A DNA stretch of 64,000 nucleotides from Cupriavidus sp. WKF15. GTDB lineage: Bacteria; Pseudomonadota; Gammaproteobacteria; Burkholderiales; Burkholderiaceae. Where the stretch lies: the NCBI RefSeq assembly GCF_029278605.1, contig NZ_CP119572.1:3348001-3412000 (forward strand), read 5' to 3'. The notes below the pieces were generated by a model that was given only the letters and a program-made list of their open reading frames with translations, did not search any database and was not told the origin of the DNA. Made by a program: the position numbers and the translations under genes. Shown here in pieces: positions 25,336 through 37,267 of the stretch; position 1 is the first letter of the stretch, and the number at the start of each line of letters is the position of its first letter.

Positions 25336-25842
25336 TCATTCGAAGAAGGATCGGGCCCGCCCGGCAGCCGGACGGTGTCGTTTGACGCGCGCAGCGCCGG
25401 ACTGGACCCAGACGCGGACGTTGTGCTGTCGCTTGAACCAGAGCGGGCGCGCCCCCTGCTTGACCCTCCAGCTCTTGCGGCCGTTGTGCGACTTGTGAGC
25501 CGAGTCCCAGGTCGGCGAGAAGTTCGAAGCGTCACTGCCCGCTTGGGCAGACCCGTCGATACCGCCCAGCGCTTCGTTCAGCGCCTGCGTCTGCTCGCTG
25601 ACCTCCTTGTGGATCGTGCGCTCCACGTCGCGCGCGGCATCCTCGAATTCCGTGCGCATCTTGCGCAGTTCCTCGAGCTCCACCTCGCGGCTGACTTCAG
25701 CCTTGACGTCATTGATATAGCGCTGCGCGCGCCCGACCAGCGCGCCCACGGTGCGCGCCACGCGTGGCAGGCGTTCGGGGCCGATCACGATCAGCGCCAC
25801 GGCGCCGATCAGCGCCAGCTTCGAAATGCCAAGGTCGATCAT
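25336..25842 (-). CDS. tatB: Sec-independent protein translocase TatB
   Basis: The 168-residue protein has the single TatB span with its conserved Pro, ISKLALIGAVALIVIGPERLP, then an amphipathic helix (RVARTVGALVGRAQRY) and a long charged helix. The C-terminal ~50 residues are basic and Trp-containing. It sits between tatA and tatC and, with TatC, forms the signal-receptor complex. Confidence 0.93.
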   Translation of the reverse strand: MIDLGISKLALIGAVALIVIGPERLPRVARTVGALVGRAQRYINDVKAEVSREVELEELRKMRTEFEDAARDVERTIHKEVSEQTQALNEALGGIDGSAQAGSDASNFSPTWDSAHKSHNGRKSWRVKQGARPLWFKRQHNVRVWVQSGAARVKRHRPAAGRARSFFE

Positions 25843-25941
25843 GCGGGCGTCAGGCGGATTACTGCCGGGGCAAGAATCATCGGGCGTGCAACCACTGAGT
25901 GCGGAGACGGGGCGAAAAATGAAAAAGCGGCGATGCCAGGT

Positions 25942-26166
25942 TTATTGCTGGCGGCTCTTTTCCTTGGCGTCCACGTCGATCGTGGTGGAATCACGCAGTT
26001 CCTTGGCCTGCGCCGGCTTGTCGTCGGTGCCTTCCTTCATGCCGTCCTTGAAGCCCTTGACCGCACCGCCCAGGTCCTGGCCGATATTGCGCAGCTTCTT
26101 GGTACCGAAAACGAGCATGACGATCACCAGAACGATCAGCCAATGCCAGATGCTAAACGAACCCAT
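25942..26166 (-). CDS. tatA: Sec-independent protein translocase TatA
   Basis: The 74-residue protein begins [21 protein letters not shown], the TatA membrane segment, followed by the hinge and amphipathic helix [20 protein letters not shown] and a polar tail. It oligomerises to form the translocation pore. It is the first of tatABC, 145 bp downstream of the HIT gene. Confidence 0.95.
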   Translation of the reverse strand: MGSFSIWHWLIVLVIVMLVFGTKKLRNIGQDLGGAVKGFKDGMKEGTDDKPAQAKELRDSTTIDVDAKEKSRQQ

Positions 26167-26311
26167 TTCTTGCTCCTGATGAAGCCGCGGGCGTTACCTG
26201 TTGCCGCCCGGACCCGTTGTTCCGTCCGAATTTGGCTGCGCCGGGCGACGGTTGCCGGCGCAGCGTCCGGCCCGCGCACGCGGTCCGGCTCCTCATGCTT
26301 CGTCTGCCCGC

Positions 26312-26668
26312 TCAGGGCAGTGGCACCTTCCACTGGTTGCGGGGCCCACCAAGCACATGTACGTGCAGGTGGTAGACCTCCTGGCCGCCATCCGGTCCGG
26401 TATTGATCACCGTCCGAAAGCCGTTGCCGCACCCTGCCGCGCGCGCCAGTTGGGGCACCTTCAGCATCATTCTAGCAAGCACCTCTCCTTCGGCCGGACC
26501 ACACTCCGCCAGCGAGTCGATATGTGACTTGGGAATCAGCAGGAAGTGTACCGGGGCCTTGGGGTGGATATCGTGGAAGGCCATGATGTCATCGTCTTCA
26601 TAAACTTTCCGCGACGGAATCTGGCCGGCCACAATCTTGCAGAAGATGCAATTATCCAGGGAATTCAT
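26312..26668 (-). CDS. HIT-family nucleotide hydrolase (HinT-like)
   Basis: The 118-residue protein carries the zinc-type opening CIFCKIVAGQIPSRKVYEDD and the histidine triad HLHVHVLGG near 98-106. HinT enzymes hydrolyse adenosine phosphoramidates. The ATG at 26668 is preferred; a GTG ten codons upstream is possible, since neither has a strong Shine-Dalgarno. It sits between the his genes and tatA. Confidence 0.9.
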   Translation of the reverse strand: MNSLDNCIFCKIVAGQIPSRKVYEDDDIMAFHDIHPKAPVHFLLIPKSHIDSLAECGPAEGEVLARMMLKVPQLARAAGCGNGFRTVINTGPDGGQEVYHLHVHVLGGPRNQWKVPLP

Positions 26669-26721
26669 GAAGTTTTCGTTGCGATGTCGGGCGCACACCA
26701 GCGCCGCGGCATACCTGAGCG

Positions 26722-27111
26722 CTAAATGCCCTGCTCCGCATACATCGGCTTGCTGTCATTAAGGTAGAGCCAGCCCTTGACGATACGATACAGCATCCAC
26801 AGGGACAGTACCGCCCACACCGCGAAGGCCAGCGGAATCAGCACCACGCTGACGAAAAACACCCCGCCAAGCACCGCCCAGGCCACCGACCACCAGAACG
26901 AGCGGATTTGCCACGCGAAGTGCGATGCATACAGCGTGCCGCGCGCATCGTCGCGCTTGACGTAGTCGACGATGATGGCAATCAGCGCCGTCACGCCGCC
27001 GGTCAGCCAGAAGATGGCATACAGCGCATAAAGGATGTGCATCAGCTTGCGCAGGCTGCCGAGCCGTTCGCTGTCGCTGATGGTGACCTGCCCCGTGTAG
27101 TCGTTCGCCAT
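26722..27111 (-). CDS. Small membrane protein, DUF4870-like
   Basis: The 129-residue protein has three predicted membrane segments: LMHILYALYAIFWLTGGVTAL (about 23-43), SFWWSVAWAVLGGVFFVSVV and LIPLAFAVWAVLSLWMLYRIV. The middle stretch DYVKRDDARGT is typical of TIGR/DUF4870-type proteins. GGGAGG lies 7 bases upstream of the start. It is embedded between hisE and the HIT gene, an order I believe is common in Burkholderiales. Function is unknown. Confidence 0.8.
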   Translation of the reverse strand: MANDYTGQVTISDSERLGSLRKLMHILYALYAIFWLTGGVTALIAIIVDYVKRDDARGTLYASHFAWQIRSFWWSVAWAVLGGVFFVSVVLIPLAFAVWAVLSLWMLYRIVKGWLYLNDSKPMYAEQGI

Positions 27112-27155
27112 GCTCGCCCTCCCGATTCCAGTCGCCGGCGGATTGGCGCCAGCCG

Positions 27156-27533
27156 TCAGCCCTGTTCCTTGCGACTGGCTTTTTCCTCAAGGCCGGACAG
27201 CCCTTCCCGGCGCGCCAGCTCGTTGACGACATCCGCCGGCCCCAGGCCGAAGTTGGCCAGCAGCACCATGGTATGGAACCACAGGTCCGCCACTTCGTAG
27301 ACGACTTTGTCCGCGTCGGCGCCGGACTTGCCGGCCGCGCGCGCGTCCTTGGCAGCCATCACGGTCTCGGTGGCTTCCTCGCCGATCTTCTTGAGGATGG
27401 CATCGTCGCCCTTGCGGAACAGCCGCGCGACGTACGATTTCTCGGGGTCACCGCCGTTTTCCGGCTTGCGCGATTCCAGCACCGCGGCGAGGCGTGCCAG
27501 TACATCGGCACCGGCGGAGTGGGATTCGGTCAT
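27156..27533 (-). CDS. hisE: Phosphoribosyl-ATP pyrophosphatase
   Basis: The 125-residue enzyme removes pyrophosphate from PR-ATP, step 2 of histidine synthesis. It has the MazG-like helical core with [15 protein letters not shown] and [16 protein letters not shown], containing the metal-binding Glu/Asp residues. Its ATG overlaps the hisI stop as ATGA, giving translational coupling. hisI and hisE are separate here, unlike the fused hisIE of enterobacteria. Confidence 0.95.
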   Translation of the reverse strand: MTESHSAGADVLARLAAVLESRKPENGGDPEKSYVARLFRKGDDAILKKIGEEATETVMAAKDARAAGKSGADADKVVYEVADLWFHTMVLLANFGLGPADVVNELARREGLSGLEEKASRKEQG

Positions 27534-27937
27534 GACTTTGCGTTGTAGATTTGGGAAGGATCCTTGAGCACCGGCTCGACGGTCTGCCAGTCGCCGGTCT
27601 CGGCATCGCCTTCGAACTTCTGGAAAAAGCACGAATGCCGGCCGGTATGGCAGGCAATGTTGTCGACCTGCGTGACCTTCAGCAGCACCACGTCCTCGTC
27701 GCAGTCCAGGCGCATCTCGTGCACCTTCTGCACGTGGCCGGACTCCTCGCCCTTGTGCCACAAGCGCTTGCGCGAGCGCGACCAGAACACGGCCTCGCCG
27801 AGTTCAGCCGTCTTCTGCAGCGCATCGCGGTTCATGAACGCGAACATCAGCACGTCATTGGTGCCGACTTCCTGGACGATCACCGGCACCAGGCCGTTAT
27901 CGTCCCACTTGACCTTGTTGAGCCATTTCTTTGCCAT
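27530..27937 (-). CDS. hisI: Phosphoribosyl-AMP cyclohydrolase
   Basis: The 135-residue zinc enzyme opens the PR-AMP ring, step 3 of histidine synthesis. The metal ligands appear in [12 protein letters not shown] and [13 protein letters not shown]. The N-terminal [12 protein letters not shown] and [17 protein letters not shown] are family hallmarks. Its start is 2 bases after the hisF stop and its end overlaps hisE by 4 bases. Confidence 0.96.
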   Translation of the reverse strand: MAKKWLNKVKWDDNGLVPVIVQEVGTNDVLMFAFMNRDALQKTAELGEAVFWSRSRKRLWHKGEESGHVQKVHEMRLDCDEDVVLLKVTQVDNIACHTGRHSCFFQKFEGDAETGDWQTVEPVLKDPSQIYNAKS

Positions 27938-27939
27938 GA

Positions 27940-28710
27940 TCAGATCCGCACGGGGATGCCCTCGCGGGCCATGAATGCCTTTGCCTCGCCAACCGTATGC
28001 TGGCCGTAGTGGAAGATGCTGGCGGCCAGCACCGCATCGGCGTGCCCGAGCCGGATGCCGTCGGCCAGGTCCTGCAGGCTGCCGACTCCGCCCGAGGCAA
28101 TCACGGGAACCGGCACCGCGTCGCTCACGGCGCGCGTCAGCTCCAGGTCGAAGCCGCTCTTGGTGCCGTCGCGGTCCATGCTGGTCAGCAGGATCTCGCC
28201 GGCGCCGCGCGCGGCCATTTCCTTCGCCCACGCCACCGCATCCAGCCCCGTGGCCTTGCGCCCGCCGTGCGTGAAGACTTCCCAGCGCGGCGGCTCACCC
28301 GGCGCCGAGCTGCGCTTGGCGTCGATGGCCACCACAATGCACTGCGAGCCGTACTTGCCGGTCGCATCCGACACCAGTTGCGGATTGGCGATGGCCGACG
28401 AATTGACGCTGATCTTGTCGGCCCCGGCGTTGAGCAGGCGCCGCACGTCTTCCACGGCGCGCACGCCGCCGCCAACGGTAAGCGGGATAAAGACCTGCGA
28501 AGCCACCGCCTCGATGATATGGAGGATCAGGTCGCGCCCGTCGCTGGTCGCGGTGATGTCAAGGAAAGTGATTTCATCGGCGCCCTGCTCGTCATAGCGG
28601 CGCGCGATTTCCACGGGGTCGCCCGCATCGCGCAGCTCGACGAAGTTGACGCCCTTGACCACCCGCCCGTTCGTCACATCGAGGCAGGGGATGATACGTT
28701 TGGCTAGCAT
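27940..28710 (-). CDS. hisF: Imidazole glycerol phosphate synthase, cyclase subunit
   Basis: The 256-residue TIM barrel has the catalytic aspartates in [12 protein letters not shown] (D11 region) and [12 protein letters not shown]. With HisH it makes imidazole glycerol phosphate and AICAR. The start at 28710 has AAGGA 7 bases upstream. It is followed tightly by hisI and lies 68 bp after hisA. Confidence 0.97.
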   Translation of the reverse strand: MLAKRIIPCLDVTNGRVVKGVNFVELRDAGDPVEIARRYDEQGADEITFLDITATSDGRDLILHIIEAVASQVFIPLTVGGGVRAVEDVRRLLNAGADKISVNSSAIANPQLVSDATGKYGSQCIVVAIDAKRSSAPGEPPRWEVFTHGGRKATGLDAVAWAKEMAARGAGEILLTSMDRDGTKSGFDLELTRAVSDAVPVPVIASGGVGSLQDLADGIRLGHADAVLAASIFHYGQHTVGEAKAFMAREGIPVRI

Positions 28711-28778
28711 GAGATTCCTTGTCCGCCGCGGACCCGGTCATGGCCCGGCGGCGGCGGCGCCCCGCAGGGCGCATTGGC

Positions 28779-29525
28779 TTATTCCCCGGTGCTCAGCTTG
28801 TCCGCGCGCGCCTGCGCGTCGGCAAAATTGAGATCGCCGGAATAGATGGCACGGCCGCAGATGACGCCTTCCACGCCGTCGTTCTCCACGGCGCACAGGT
28901 TGTCGATATCGGTCAGGTTGGACAGCCCGCCGCTGGCGATCACCGGGATCGACATCGACTGCGCCAGCTTCACGGTAGCGTCGATATTGATTCCCTGCAG
29001 CATGCCGTCACGGCCGATGTCGGTATAGATAATGGCTTCCACGCCATAGTCTTCGTACTTGCGGGCAAGATCCGCCACTTCGTGGCCGGTCAGCTTGCTC
29101 CAGCCGTCAGTGGCGACCTTGCCGTCCTTGGCGTCGAGGCCGACGATGATGTGGCCGCCGAAGGCCGAGCAGGCGTCCTTCAGGAAGCCAGGGTTCTTCA
29201 CCGCGGCGGTGCCGATGATGACGTACGACAGGCCATCGTCCAGCCATCGCTCGATGGTATTCAGATCGCGGATGCCACCGCCGAGCTGCACCGGGATCTC
29301 GTCGCCGACTTCGGCGATGATGGCCCTGATGGCGGCTTCATTGCGGGGCTTGCCGACAAATGCGCCGTTGAGATCGACCAGGTGCAGGCGGCGCGCACCC
29401 TGATTGACCCAGTGACGTGCCATGGCGGCGGGATCTTCGGAAAAGACGGTGGCCTGGTCCATGTCGCCTTGCTTGAGGCGTACACACTGACCGTCCTTCA
29501 GGTCGATGGCCGGAATGAGCAACAT
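28779..29525 (-). CDS. hisA: ProFAR isomerase
   Basis: The 248-residue TIM barrel begins [20 protein letters not shown], with catalytic Asp in AIDLKDG and in [11 protein letters not shown], and the half-barrel phosphate sites QLGGGIRD and IASGGLSN. It isomerises ProFAR, step 4. A 115-bp gap separates it from hisH; its ribosome-binding site is weak. Confidence 0.97.
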   Translation of the reverse strand: MLLIPAIDLKDGQCVRLKQGDMDQATVFSEDPAAMARHWVNQGARRLHLVDLNGAFVGKPRNEAAIRAIIAEVGDEIPVQLGGGIRDLNTIERWLDDGLSYVIIGTAAVKNPGFLKDACSAFGGHIIVGLDAKDGKVATDGWSKLTGHEVADLARKYEDYGVEAIIYTDIGRDGMLQGINIDATVKLAQSMSIPVIASGGLSNLTDIDNLCAVENDGVEGVICGRAIYSGDLNFADAQARADKLSTGE

Positions 29526-29640
29526 AATCGTGACGAGCGTGGTTGAGTGAGTGAGATAGAGCCAGACTGGCCAACAGCCGGAAAGTCCGGGTCAATAGGC
29601 AAGCATTCCTGGATAGCGTTGACTGGCTCGGATCGGATCT

Positions 29641-30294
29641 TCAGGGATTCCAGTGCACGAAGTTCCGGTAAAGCTGCAGCCCCATGGCGGCGCTTTTTTC
29701 AGGGTGGAACTGCGTGGCAAAAATATTATCGCGTGCTACCGCGCTGGTAAACACACTCCCATATTCCGTTTCGCCGGCAATATGGGCCGGGTCCTGCGCG
29801 CGCACGAAATAGCTGTGCACGAAGTAAAACCAGCTTTCGTCCGGGACGCCATCCCACAGCGGATGGGGTCGGCACTGCCTGACGCGGTTCCAGCCCATCT
29901 GCGGCACCTTGAAGCGGGAACCATCCGGCTGGGTCATCCCGTCCAGCTCGAAGCGGATAACCTCGCCGGGCATCAGCCCCAGGCAAGGCGTCTTGTCGGT
30001 GCCGGGCCTGGCTTCGCGGCTATGTTCAAACAGCATCTGTTCGCCAACGCACACACCGAACATCGGCTTGCTGGCCGCCGCCTCGATCACCGCTTCCTGC
30101 AGCCCCGAAGCGCCCAGCGCCGACATGCAGTCAGGCATGGCGCCCTGCCCCGGCAACACCACGCGGTCAGCGCTGCGGATGCCTTCAGGGACATCCACCA
30201 CGCGCACGTCCGCTTCCGGCGCCGCGGCACGCAAGGCCTGCGCCACCGAGCGCAGGTTGCCCATGCCGTAATCCACAATTGCTATGGTAGTCAT
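29641..30294 (-). CDS. hisH: Imidazole glycerol phosphate synthase, glutamine amidotransferase subunit
   Basis: The 217-residue class I amidotransferase supplies ammonia to HisF. The nucleophile is C82 in [12 protein letters not shown] and the His-Glu pair is in [12 protein letters not shown] near the C-terminus. Its ATG overlaps the marC stop as ATGA, so the two are translationally coupled although MarC has no known histidine role. Confidence 0.96.
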   Translation of the reverse strand: MTTIAIVDYGMGNLRSVAQALRAAAPEADVRVVDVPEGIRSADRVVLPGQGAMPDCMSALGASGLQEAVIEAAASKPMFGVCVGEQMLFEHSREARPGTDKTPCLGLMPGEVIRFELDGMTQPDGSRFKVPQMGWNRVRQCRPHPLWDGVPDESWFYFVHSYFVRAQDPAHIAGETEYGSVFTSAVARDNIFATQFHPEKSAAMGLQLYRNFVHWNP

Positions 30295-30914
30295 GATTTC
30301 AAAACAGGCAATAATGTCTTCAGCCCGTCCACAATGAATTCAACGGCCAGCGCCGACAGGATCAGCCCCATCAGCCGCGTGCCGATATTGATGCCGGTAC
30401 GCCCCACCACCCGGGCGATCGGATCCGCCGCGCGGAACACCGCGTACACCACCGCACCCAGCACCACGCCAATGCCGACCAGGATCAGCAACTGGTACCA
30501 GTGCTGCGTCTTGCCCGCATAGACGATCACGGTGCTGATCGAACCCGGGCCGGTCAGCAGCGGCAGCGCCAGCGGCACCACCGCGATGCTGGACCTGGCC
30601 TCGGCCTCGTCCTCTTCTTCCGGCGTGGCCTTGGTCCGGCTGGTCTGGGCGTTCAGCATGTTCATGGCCATCATGATCATGATGAGCCCGCCGCCCACCT
30701 GCAGTGACGCCACCGAGATATTGAAGAACTCGATGATCTGCTGGCCCAGCAGCGCCGATACCGCCACCACAATCGCCACCGAGACCGACGCGATCTTGAT
30801 GGTACGCAGTTTTTCCCCTTCCGACTGCTGGCCGGTCAGGCTGATGAAGAACGGAATGGCGCCGATCGGGTTGATCAGCGCCAGCAGCGAGATGAACGAC
30901 TTGAGCGTATCCAT
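30291..30914 (-). CDS. MarC-family inner-membrane protein
   Basis: The 207-residue protein has six predicted spans and the duplicated family pattern [16 protein letters not shown] (14-29) and [15 protein letters not shown] (about 116-130). MarC was once tied to multiple antibiotic resistance, but its function is unproven. It is embedded between hisB and hisH and overlaps hisH by 4 bases, so it is co-expressed with histidine genes. Confidence 0.9.
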   Translation of the reverse strand: MDTLKSFISLLALINPIGAIPFFISLTGQQSEGEKLRTIKIASVSVAIVVAVSALLGQQIIEFFNISVASLQVGGGLIMIMMAMNMLNAQTSRTKATPEEEDEAEARSSIAVVPLALPLLTGPGSISTVIVYAGKTQHWYQLLILVGIGVVLGAVVYAVFRAADPIARVVGRTGINIGTRLMGLILSALAVEFIVDGLKTLLPVLKS

Positions 30915-31016
30915 CGGTTGCGATCGGTTGCGGGTGGCCAGTGCCCCGGCCCAGTTTCGCGAAGTTCGGTCAGCGGGCGCCGCAACCAGCCGGCACGCCT
31001 TCGGTTCGGCAGCTGC

Positions 31017-31604
31017 TCAGAGCGTGCCCTTGGTCGATGGAATGGTATTCGCCGAACGTGGGTCCAGCTCCACCGCCATGCGCAGCGCCCGGCCAAAGGC
31101 CTTGAACACGGTCTCGCACTGGTGGTGGGCATTGATGCCCCGCAGATTGTCGACATGCAGGGTCACGCCCGCATGGTTGACGAAGCCACGGAAGAACTCG
31201 ATGGTGAGGTCGACGTCGAAGCTGCCCACGCGCGCACGGGTGAACGGCACATGGAATTCCAGGCCCGGGCGGCCGGAAAAATCGATCACGACGCGCGACA
31301 GGCACTCGTCCAGCGGCACATAGCTGTGGCCGTAGCGGGTAATGCCCTTCTTGTCACCGATAGCCTTGGCGACCGCCTGGCCGAGGGTGATGCCGACGTC
31401 CTCCACGGTGTGGTGGTCGTCGATATGCGTATCGCCGGTAGCCTCGACTTCCAGGTCGAACATGCCGTGGCGGGCAATCTGGTCGAGCATGTGGTCGAGG
31501 AACGGCACGCCGGACGCCAGTTTCTGGCGGCCGGTGCCGTCAAGGTTCAGGGAAACGCGGATTTGCGTTTCCGATGTATTGCGGGTGACCTCTGCAACAC
31601 GCAT
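31017..31604 (-). CDS. hisB: Imidazoleglycerol-phosphate dehydratase
   Basis: The 195-residue monofunctional enzyme catalyses step 6. It has paired metal-binding boxes [13 protein letters not shown] and [14 protein letters not shown] in the first half, and [18 protein letters not shown] in the second. Unlike the enterobacterial HisB it has no histidinol-phosphate phosphatase domain, so that step must be encoded elsewhere. It begins 4 bases after hisC. Confidence 0.97.
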   Translation of the reverse strand: MRVAEVTRNTSETQIRVSLNLDGTGRQKLASGVPFLDHMLDQIARHGMFDLEVEATGDTHIDDHHTVEDVGITLGQAVAKAIGDKKGITRYGHSYVPLDECLSRVVIDFSGRPGLEFHVPFTRARVGSFDVDLTIEFFRGFVNHAGVTLHVDNLRGINAHHQCETVFKAFGRALRMAVELDPRSANTIPSTKGTL

Positions 31605-31608
31605 GGTG

Positions 31609-32709
31609 TTAATCCTGCAGCGACGCTGCGAATGCCTCTAGGAACTGCGCGTTTTCTTCGGGAGTGCTGACCGTGACGCGCAAACAGTTGGCCAGCAATG
31701 GGTGCATTTTACTCACGTTCTTGATCAGCACCTTGCGGGCAAGGAGTCGATCGAACGTCTGTGCGGCATCCGGCACGCGTGCCAGCAGGAAATTGGCCGC
31801 GCTGGGGAACACGGTCACGCCGGCGTGGGCAGCCATGCCCTGCGCCACGCGCGCGCGTTCGGCGCGCAGCTGCGCCGCCTGCTCATCGAGCACGGCGACG
31901 TGCTCGAGCGCGAACAGCGCCGTCGCCTCGGTCAGTACATTGACGTTGTACGGCGGGCGCACCTTGTCGAGCTGCTCCAGCCACTGTGGTGCGCCGGCCA
32001 CATAGCCCAGGCGGATACCGGCCAGGCCCAGCTTGGACACCGTGCGCATGACCAGCAGGTTGCCGAACTCCGTCAGGCGCGGCATCCAGCTTTCCTGCGC
32101 GAACGGCTGGTAGGCCTCGTCCACGACCACCAGGCTGCGGCATACCGCCCCCTGCGCGGCACGGACGATGGCCTCCATATCGGCGGCATCGAACAGGTTG
32201 CCGGTCGGATTGTTGGGATAGGCCAGGTAGATGATGGCGGGCTGGTGTTCGGCCATGGCGGCCAGCATGGCTTCGCGGTCCAGCGTGAAGTCCGCGCGCA
32301 GCGGCACGCCCACGAACTGCAGGCCGGCGAACTGGGCCGACATCGCGTACATCACGAAGCCGGGCACGGGCGCCATCACCTTCGCACCGGGCCGGGCCGC
32401 GGCCAGCGCCAGCATGCTGATGATTTCATCCGAACCGTTGCCGAGCAGCACATCCATGCCGGCCGGCACCTGCATGACGTCCTTCAGCTTCGCGCGCAGC
32501 GCCTCGCTGCTGGGCACCGGGTAGCGGTTCAGCGCCACCTCGCCGAGCCGCGCGGCCAGTTCGGCGCGCAGGTCGGGCGGCAGGCGGTACGGGTTCTCCA
32601 TGGCGTCGAGCTTCACCAGACCATGCGAATCCGGCACGTGGTAGGCGCCCATGGCGCGCACGTCGTCACGGATGATTCGCTCGATCAGGGAAGGGTCTAC
32701 GACTGACAT
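31609..32709 (-). CDS. hisC: Histidinol-phosphate aminotransferase
   Basis: The 366-residue fold-type I PLP enzyme catalyses step 7. The substrate-binding N-terminus has [12 protein letters not shown], then [20 protein letters not shown], the VVDEAYQPF Asp-Tyr pair and the PLP lysine in [13 protein letters not shown]. The start at 32709 has AAGGAG upstream; a longer frame would overlap hisD. Confidence 0.96.
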   Translation of the reverse strand: MSVVDPSLIERIIRDDVRAMGAYHVPDSHGLVKLDAMENPYRLPPDLRAELAARLGEVALNRYPVPSSEALRAKLKDVMQVPAGMDVLLGNGSDEIISMLALAAARPGAKVMAPVPGFVMYAMSAQFAGLQFVGVPLRADFTLDREAMLAAMAEHQPAIIYLAYPNNPTGNLFDAADMEAIVRAAQGAVCRSLVVVDEAYQPFAQESWMPRLTEFGNLLVMRTVSKLGLAGIRLGYVAGAPQWLEQLDKVRPPYNVNVLTEATALFALEHVAVLDEQAAQLRAERARVAQGMAAHAGVTVFPSAANFLLARVPDAAQTFDRLLARKVLIKNVSKMHPLLANCLRVTVSTPEENAQFLEAFAASLQD

Positions 32710-32756
32710 GGATGCTCCTTGTTTGCGCAGCCGCACCAACGCGGCTGCAATGGGAT

Positions 32757-34094
32757 TCAACTACGCTTGAAACGATACTCGGCGCTGCGGGCGTGGGCCT
32801 GCAGGCCTTCGCCATACGCCAGCTCGGCGGCAATCTGGCCCAGCATCTGCGCCCCGCCCTCGCTCACTTCGATCAGGCTCGAGCGCTTCTGGAAGTCGTA
32901 CACGCCCAGCGGCGACGAGAAGCGCGCCGTGCGCGAGGTCGGCAACACGTGGTTGGGGCCGGCGCAGTAGTCGCCAAGCGATTCGCTGGTATAGCGGCCC
33001 AGGAAGATGGCGCCAGCGTGGCGGATCTTCTCGCTCCACTGGCGCGGATTCTCGGCCGAGATTTCCAGGTGCTCCGGCGCAATCGCGTTGGCGATCTCGC
33101 AGGCCTCATCCATGTCGCGCACCTTGACCAGCGCGCCACGGCCCGAGATCGACGCCGCAATCACTTCGCGGCGCGGCATGCTGTCGAGCTGGCGCTGGAT
33201 GCTGGCTTCCACCTGCGCGATGTAGTCCGCGTCCGGGCACAGCAGGATCGATTGCGCGAGTTCGTCGTGCTCGGCCTGCGAGAACAGGTCCATCGCCACC
33301 CAGTCCGGGTCGGTCGTGCCGTCGCAGATCACCAGGATTTCCGAGGGGCCCGCGATCATGTCGATGCCGACCGTGCCGAAGACGCGGCGCTTGGCGGCGG
33401 CCACATACGCATTGCCCGGTCCGACGATCTTGTCGACCTGCGGCAGCGTCGCCGTGCCGTAGGCCAGCGCGCCGACCGCCTGCGCGCCGCCGATGGTGAA
33501 CACCCGGTCCACACCCGCGATCTGCGCGGCGGCCAGCACCAGCTCATTGCGCACGCCGCCCGGCGTGGGCACGACCATGATGATTTCCTTGACGCCGGCC
33601 ACGCGCGCCGGAATCGCGTTCATCAGCACGGACGACGGATACGCGGCCTTGCCGCCCGGCACGTAGATGCCCACGCGGTCCAGCGGCGTCACCTTCTGGC
33701 CCAGCATGGTGCCGTCGGCCTCGGTGTACTCCCAGCTGTGGCTGCCGCATTCGATCTTCTGCTTCTCGTGATAGGCGCGCACGCGCGCGGCAGCCGCTTC
33801 CAGCGCGGCGCGGCGCTTGGGCTCCAGGTCTTCGAGCGCAGCTTCGAGTTCGCTTTGCGAGACTTCCAGCGCGCCCATCGACGCGGCCTCGACGCGGTCG
33901 AACCGCTGCGTGTACTCGAGCACCGCGACGTCGCCGCGATCCTTCACGTCGGCCAGGATCTGCGCCACGGCGCGGTCGATGGCCTCATCCTCGGCGGCCT
34001 CGAAGGCCAGCACCTCGCGCAGCGCCTGGGCAAAGCCCGGCTCGGCGGAGTCGAGCTGGCGAATCGACACGTTTTCCATTTCGGTTGCGTTCAT
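32757..34094 (-). CDS. hisD: Histidinol dehydrogenase
   Basis: The 445-residue zinc enzyme oxidises histidinol to histidine in two NAD steps. Visible signatures are the Gly-rich [43 protein letters not shown] and the metal-binding [14 protein letters not shown], with a late [13 protein letters not shown]. The start at 34094 has a GGAG-containing Shine-Dalgarno; a second ATG five codons in is possible. Confidence 0.97.
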   Translation of the reverse strand: MNATEMENVSIRQLDSAEPGFAQALREVLAFEAAEDEAIDRAVAQILADVKDRGDVAVLEYTQRFDRVEAASMGALEVSQSELEAALEDLEPKRRAALEAAAARVRAYHEKQKIECGSHSWEYTEADGTMLGQKVTPLDRVGIYVPGGKAAYPSSVLMNAIPARVAGVKEIIMVVPTPGGVRNELVLAAAQIAGVDRVFTIGGAQAVGALAYGTATLPQVDKIVGPGNAYVAAAKRRVFGTVGIDMIAGPSEILVICDGTTDPDWVAMDLFSQAEHDELAQSILLCPDADYIAQVEASIQRQLDSMPRREVIAASISGRGALVKVRDMDEACEIANAIAPEHLEISAENPRQWSEKIRHAGAIFLGRYTSESLGDYCAGPNHVLPTSRTARFSSPLGVYDFQKRSSLIEVSEGGAQMLGQIAAELAYGEGLQAHARSAEYRFKRS

Positions 34095-34122
34095 GACTCC
34101 ATTCCTTTCTGGGGCGCCGGCC

Positions 34123-34797
34123 TCAGGCCAGCGCCGCCGATGCCTTCTCGAACGCGTCGAGAATCGGCGTCAGGCGTTCGCGCTTGAGCTTCAGCGCAGC
34201 CTGGTTCACGACCAGGCGCGACGAAATCTGCACGATCTCTTCGACTTCCACCAGGTTGTTGGCGCGCAGCGTGCCGCCAGTGCTGACCAGGTCGACGATG
34301 GCGTCCGACAAGCCGACCAGCGGGCCCAGTTCCATCGAACCGTACAGCTTGATCAGGTCGACGTGAACGCCCTTCTTCGCAAAATGCTCGCGCGCGGTCT
34401 GCACATACTTGGTGGCCACCGCAAGACGCGCGCCCTGGCGCACGGCGTTGGCGTAGTCAAACCCGGCCGGCACCGCCACCGACATGCGGCAGCGCGCGAT
34501 GTTCAGGTCGATCGGCGCGTACAGGCCGGTCATGCCGTGCTCCATCAGCACGTCCTTGCCGGCTACGCCGAAGTCGGCCGCACCGTATTGCACGTAGGTG
34601 GGCACGTCGGACGCGCGCACGATGATCACGCGCACGGCCGGATCGGAAGTCGGCAGGATCAGCTTGCGCGAAGTCTCCGGATCCTCGGTGACACGGATGC
34701 CGGCGGCCTCGAGCAGCGGCAGTGTTTCCTTGAAGATACGGCCCTTGGAGAGCGCCAGGGTGAGCTGGCTGGGCGAAGCGTTGAAAGCGGGGCTCAT
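34123..34797 (-). CDS. hisG: ATP phosphoribosyltransferase, short form
   Basis: The 224-residue protein is the short HisG type, containing [32 protein letters not shown] and the PRPP site [17 protein letters not shown], without the C-terminal regulatory ACT-like domain of the long (~300-residue) form. Short HisG normally needs HisZ for activity and feedback control; hisZ is not in this window. It catalyses the committed first step. It begins 8 bases after murA. Confidence 0.95.
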   Translation of the reverse strand: MSPAFNASPSQLTLALSKGRIFKETLPLLEAAGIRVTEDPETSRKLILPTSDPAVRVIIVRASDVPTYVQYGAADFGVAGKDVLMEHGMTGLYAPIDLNIARCRMSVAVPAGFDYANAVRQGARLAVATKYVQTAREHFAKKGVHVDLIKLYGSMELGPLVGLSDAIVDLVSTGGTLRANNLVEVEEIVQISSRLVVNQAALKLKRERLTPILDAFEKASAALA

Positions 34798-34805
34798 CGG
34801 ATTCC

Positions 34806-36062
<1,257 letters not shown>

Positions 36063-36163
36063 TCAGTTGCAGCCGGACGGGGTAAGCACGCCCGGCGTCG
36101 TTATCGCGGGAGCCGCACGCACCGGCACGCAGCTCGAATCGGTGAAACTGCCGGCCCGGCCGC

Positions 36164-36412
36164 TTATTTGCCGGCGCCCGCCTGCCACTCGGCCGGCGTG
36201 AGGGTCTTCATCGACAGCGCATGGATCTCGGCACGCATGCGGTCGCCGAGCGCGGCGTACACGCGCTGGTGACGCTGGATCAGCCGCTTGCCGTCGAACT
36301 CGGCGCTGACGATGGTGGCAAAGAAGTGCTGGCCGTCACCCTCGACTTCCAGGTGTTCGCAGGGCAACCCTTGGGCAATGTAATCCCTGACTTGTTCCGG
36401 AGTAGGCAGCAT
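36164..36412 (-). CDS. BolA/IbaG-family protein
   Basis: The 82-residue BolA-fold protein contains HLEVEGDGQHFFATIVS and the conserved RHQRVYAALGDRM with its cluster-binding His. BolA/IbaG partners with monothiol glutaredoxins in iron-sulfur handling. Position between mla-linked ABC genes and murA parallels E. coli ibaG (yrbA), which is also next to mla and murA, so IbaG is the more likely subtype. Confidence 0.9.
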   Translation of the reverse strand: MLPTPEQVRDYIAQGLPCEHLEVEGDGQHFFATIVSAEFDGKRLIQRHQRVYAALGDRMRAEIHALSMKTLTPAEWQAGAGK

Positions 36413-36445
36413 GATTTCTTCTCTTCTGTGTGGATGGCCGCGTGT

Positions 36446-37267
36446 TCAGTGACGCAGCTTGTAACCCGACTTCAGCAGGCGCAGCGCCAGCGTCGCGAGC
36501 AGCACGAAGGCCGCGCCGACCACCGCCAGGCTGAACATCGGCGACACGTCCGAGACGCCGAAGAAGCCATAGCGGAAGCCGTCGATCATGTAGAAGAACG
36601 GGTTGGCATGGGACACCGCCTGCCAGAAGGCGGGCAGCGAATGGATGGAGTAGAACACCCCCGACAGGAATGTCGCGGGCATGATCAGGAAGTTCTGGAA
36701 GGCGGCCAGCTGGTCGAATTTCTCGGCCCAGATACCGGCGATCAGCCCGAGCGTCCCCAGGATGCCGGCACCGAGCAGCGCGAACACCAGGATCCAGCCC
36801 ACGCTGGAGAAGTGCAGGTTAGCGAACCACGCGGTCACCAGCAGCACCCCGAGGCCAACCGTCAGGCCGCGGATCACCGAAGCCACCACGTAGGCGCCGA
36901 ACATCTCCCAGTGCGACAGCGGGGGCAGCAGCACGAATACCAGGTTGCCGGTGATCTTGGACTGGATCAGCGACGACGAACTGTTGGCGAAGGCGTTCTG
37001 CAGCACGCTCATCATCACCAGGCCCGGTACCAGGAATGCGGTATAGCTGATCTGGTCATAGACCTTGACGCGGTCTTCCAGCACGTGGCCGAAGATCAGC
37101 AGGTACAGCACGGCCGTCAGCACCGGCGCGGCCACGGTCTGGAAACTGACCTTCCAGAAGCGCAGCACTTCCTTGTAAAGCAGGGTCCGGAAACCGACCA
37201 GCCCGCCCACGGCCATCGGCGCAAGCCGCGTGGTGTCCAGCACTTCGATATCGCCAGGCTGCTTCAT
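36446..37267 (-). CDS. ABC-2 type transporter permease (YadH-like)
   Basis: The 273-residue protein has six predicted membrane segments and an ABC-2 layout, with GFRTLLYKEVLRFWKVSFQT at the N-terminus, LPPLSHWEMFGAYV in the cytoplasmic loop and FSGVFYSIHSLP-like residues before the last spans (LSGVFYSIHSLPAFWQ). Its ATG overlaps the ATPase gene's stop (ATGA), so it pairs with that ATPase. Substrate is unknown; E. coli YadGH is likewise uncharacterised as far as I recall. Confidence 0.88.
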   Translation of the reverse strand: MKQPGDIEVLDTTRLAPMAVGGLVGFRTLLYKEVLRFWKVSFQTVAAPVLTAVLYLLIFGHVLEDRVKVYDQISYTAFLVPGLVMMSVLQNAFANSSSSLIQSKITGNLVFVLLPPLSHWEMFGAYVVASVIRGLTVGLGVLLVTAWFANLHFSSVGWILVFALLGAGILGTLGLIAGIWAEKFDQLAAFQNFLIMPATFLSGVFYSIHSLPAFWQAVSHANPFFYMIDGFRYGFFGVSDVSPMFSLAVVGAAFVLLATLALRLLKSGYKLRH

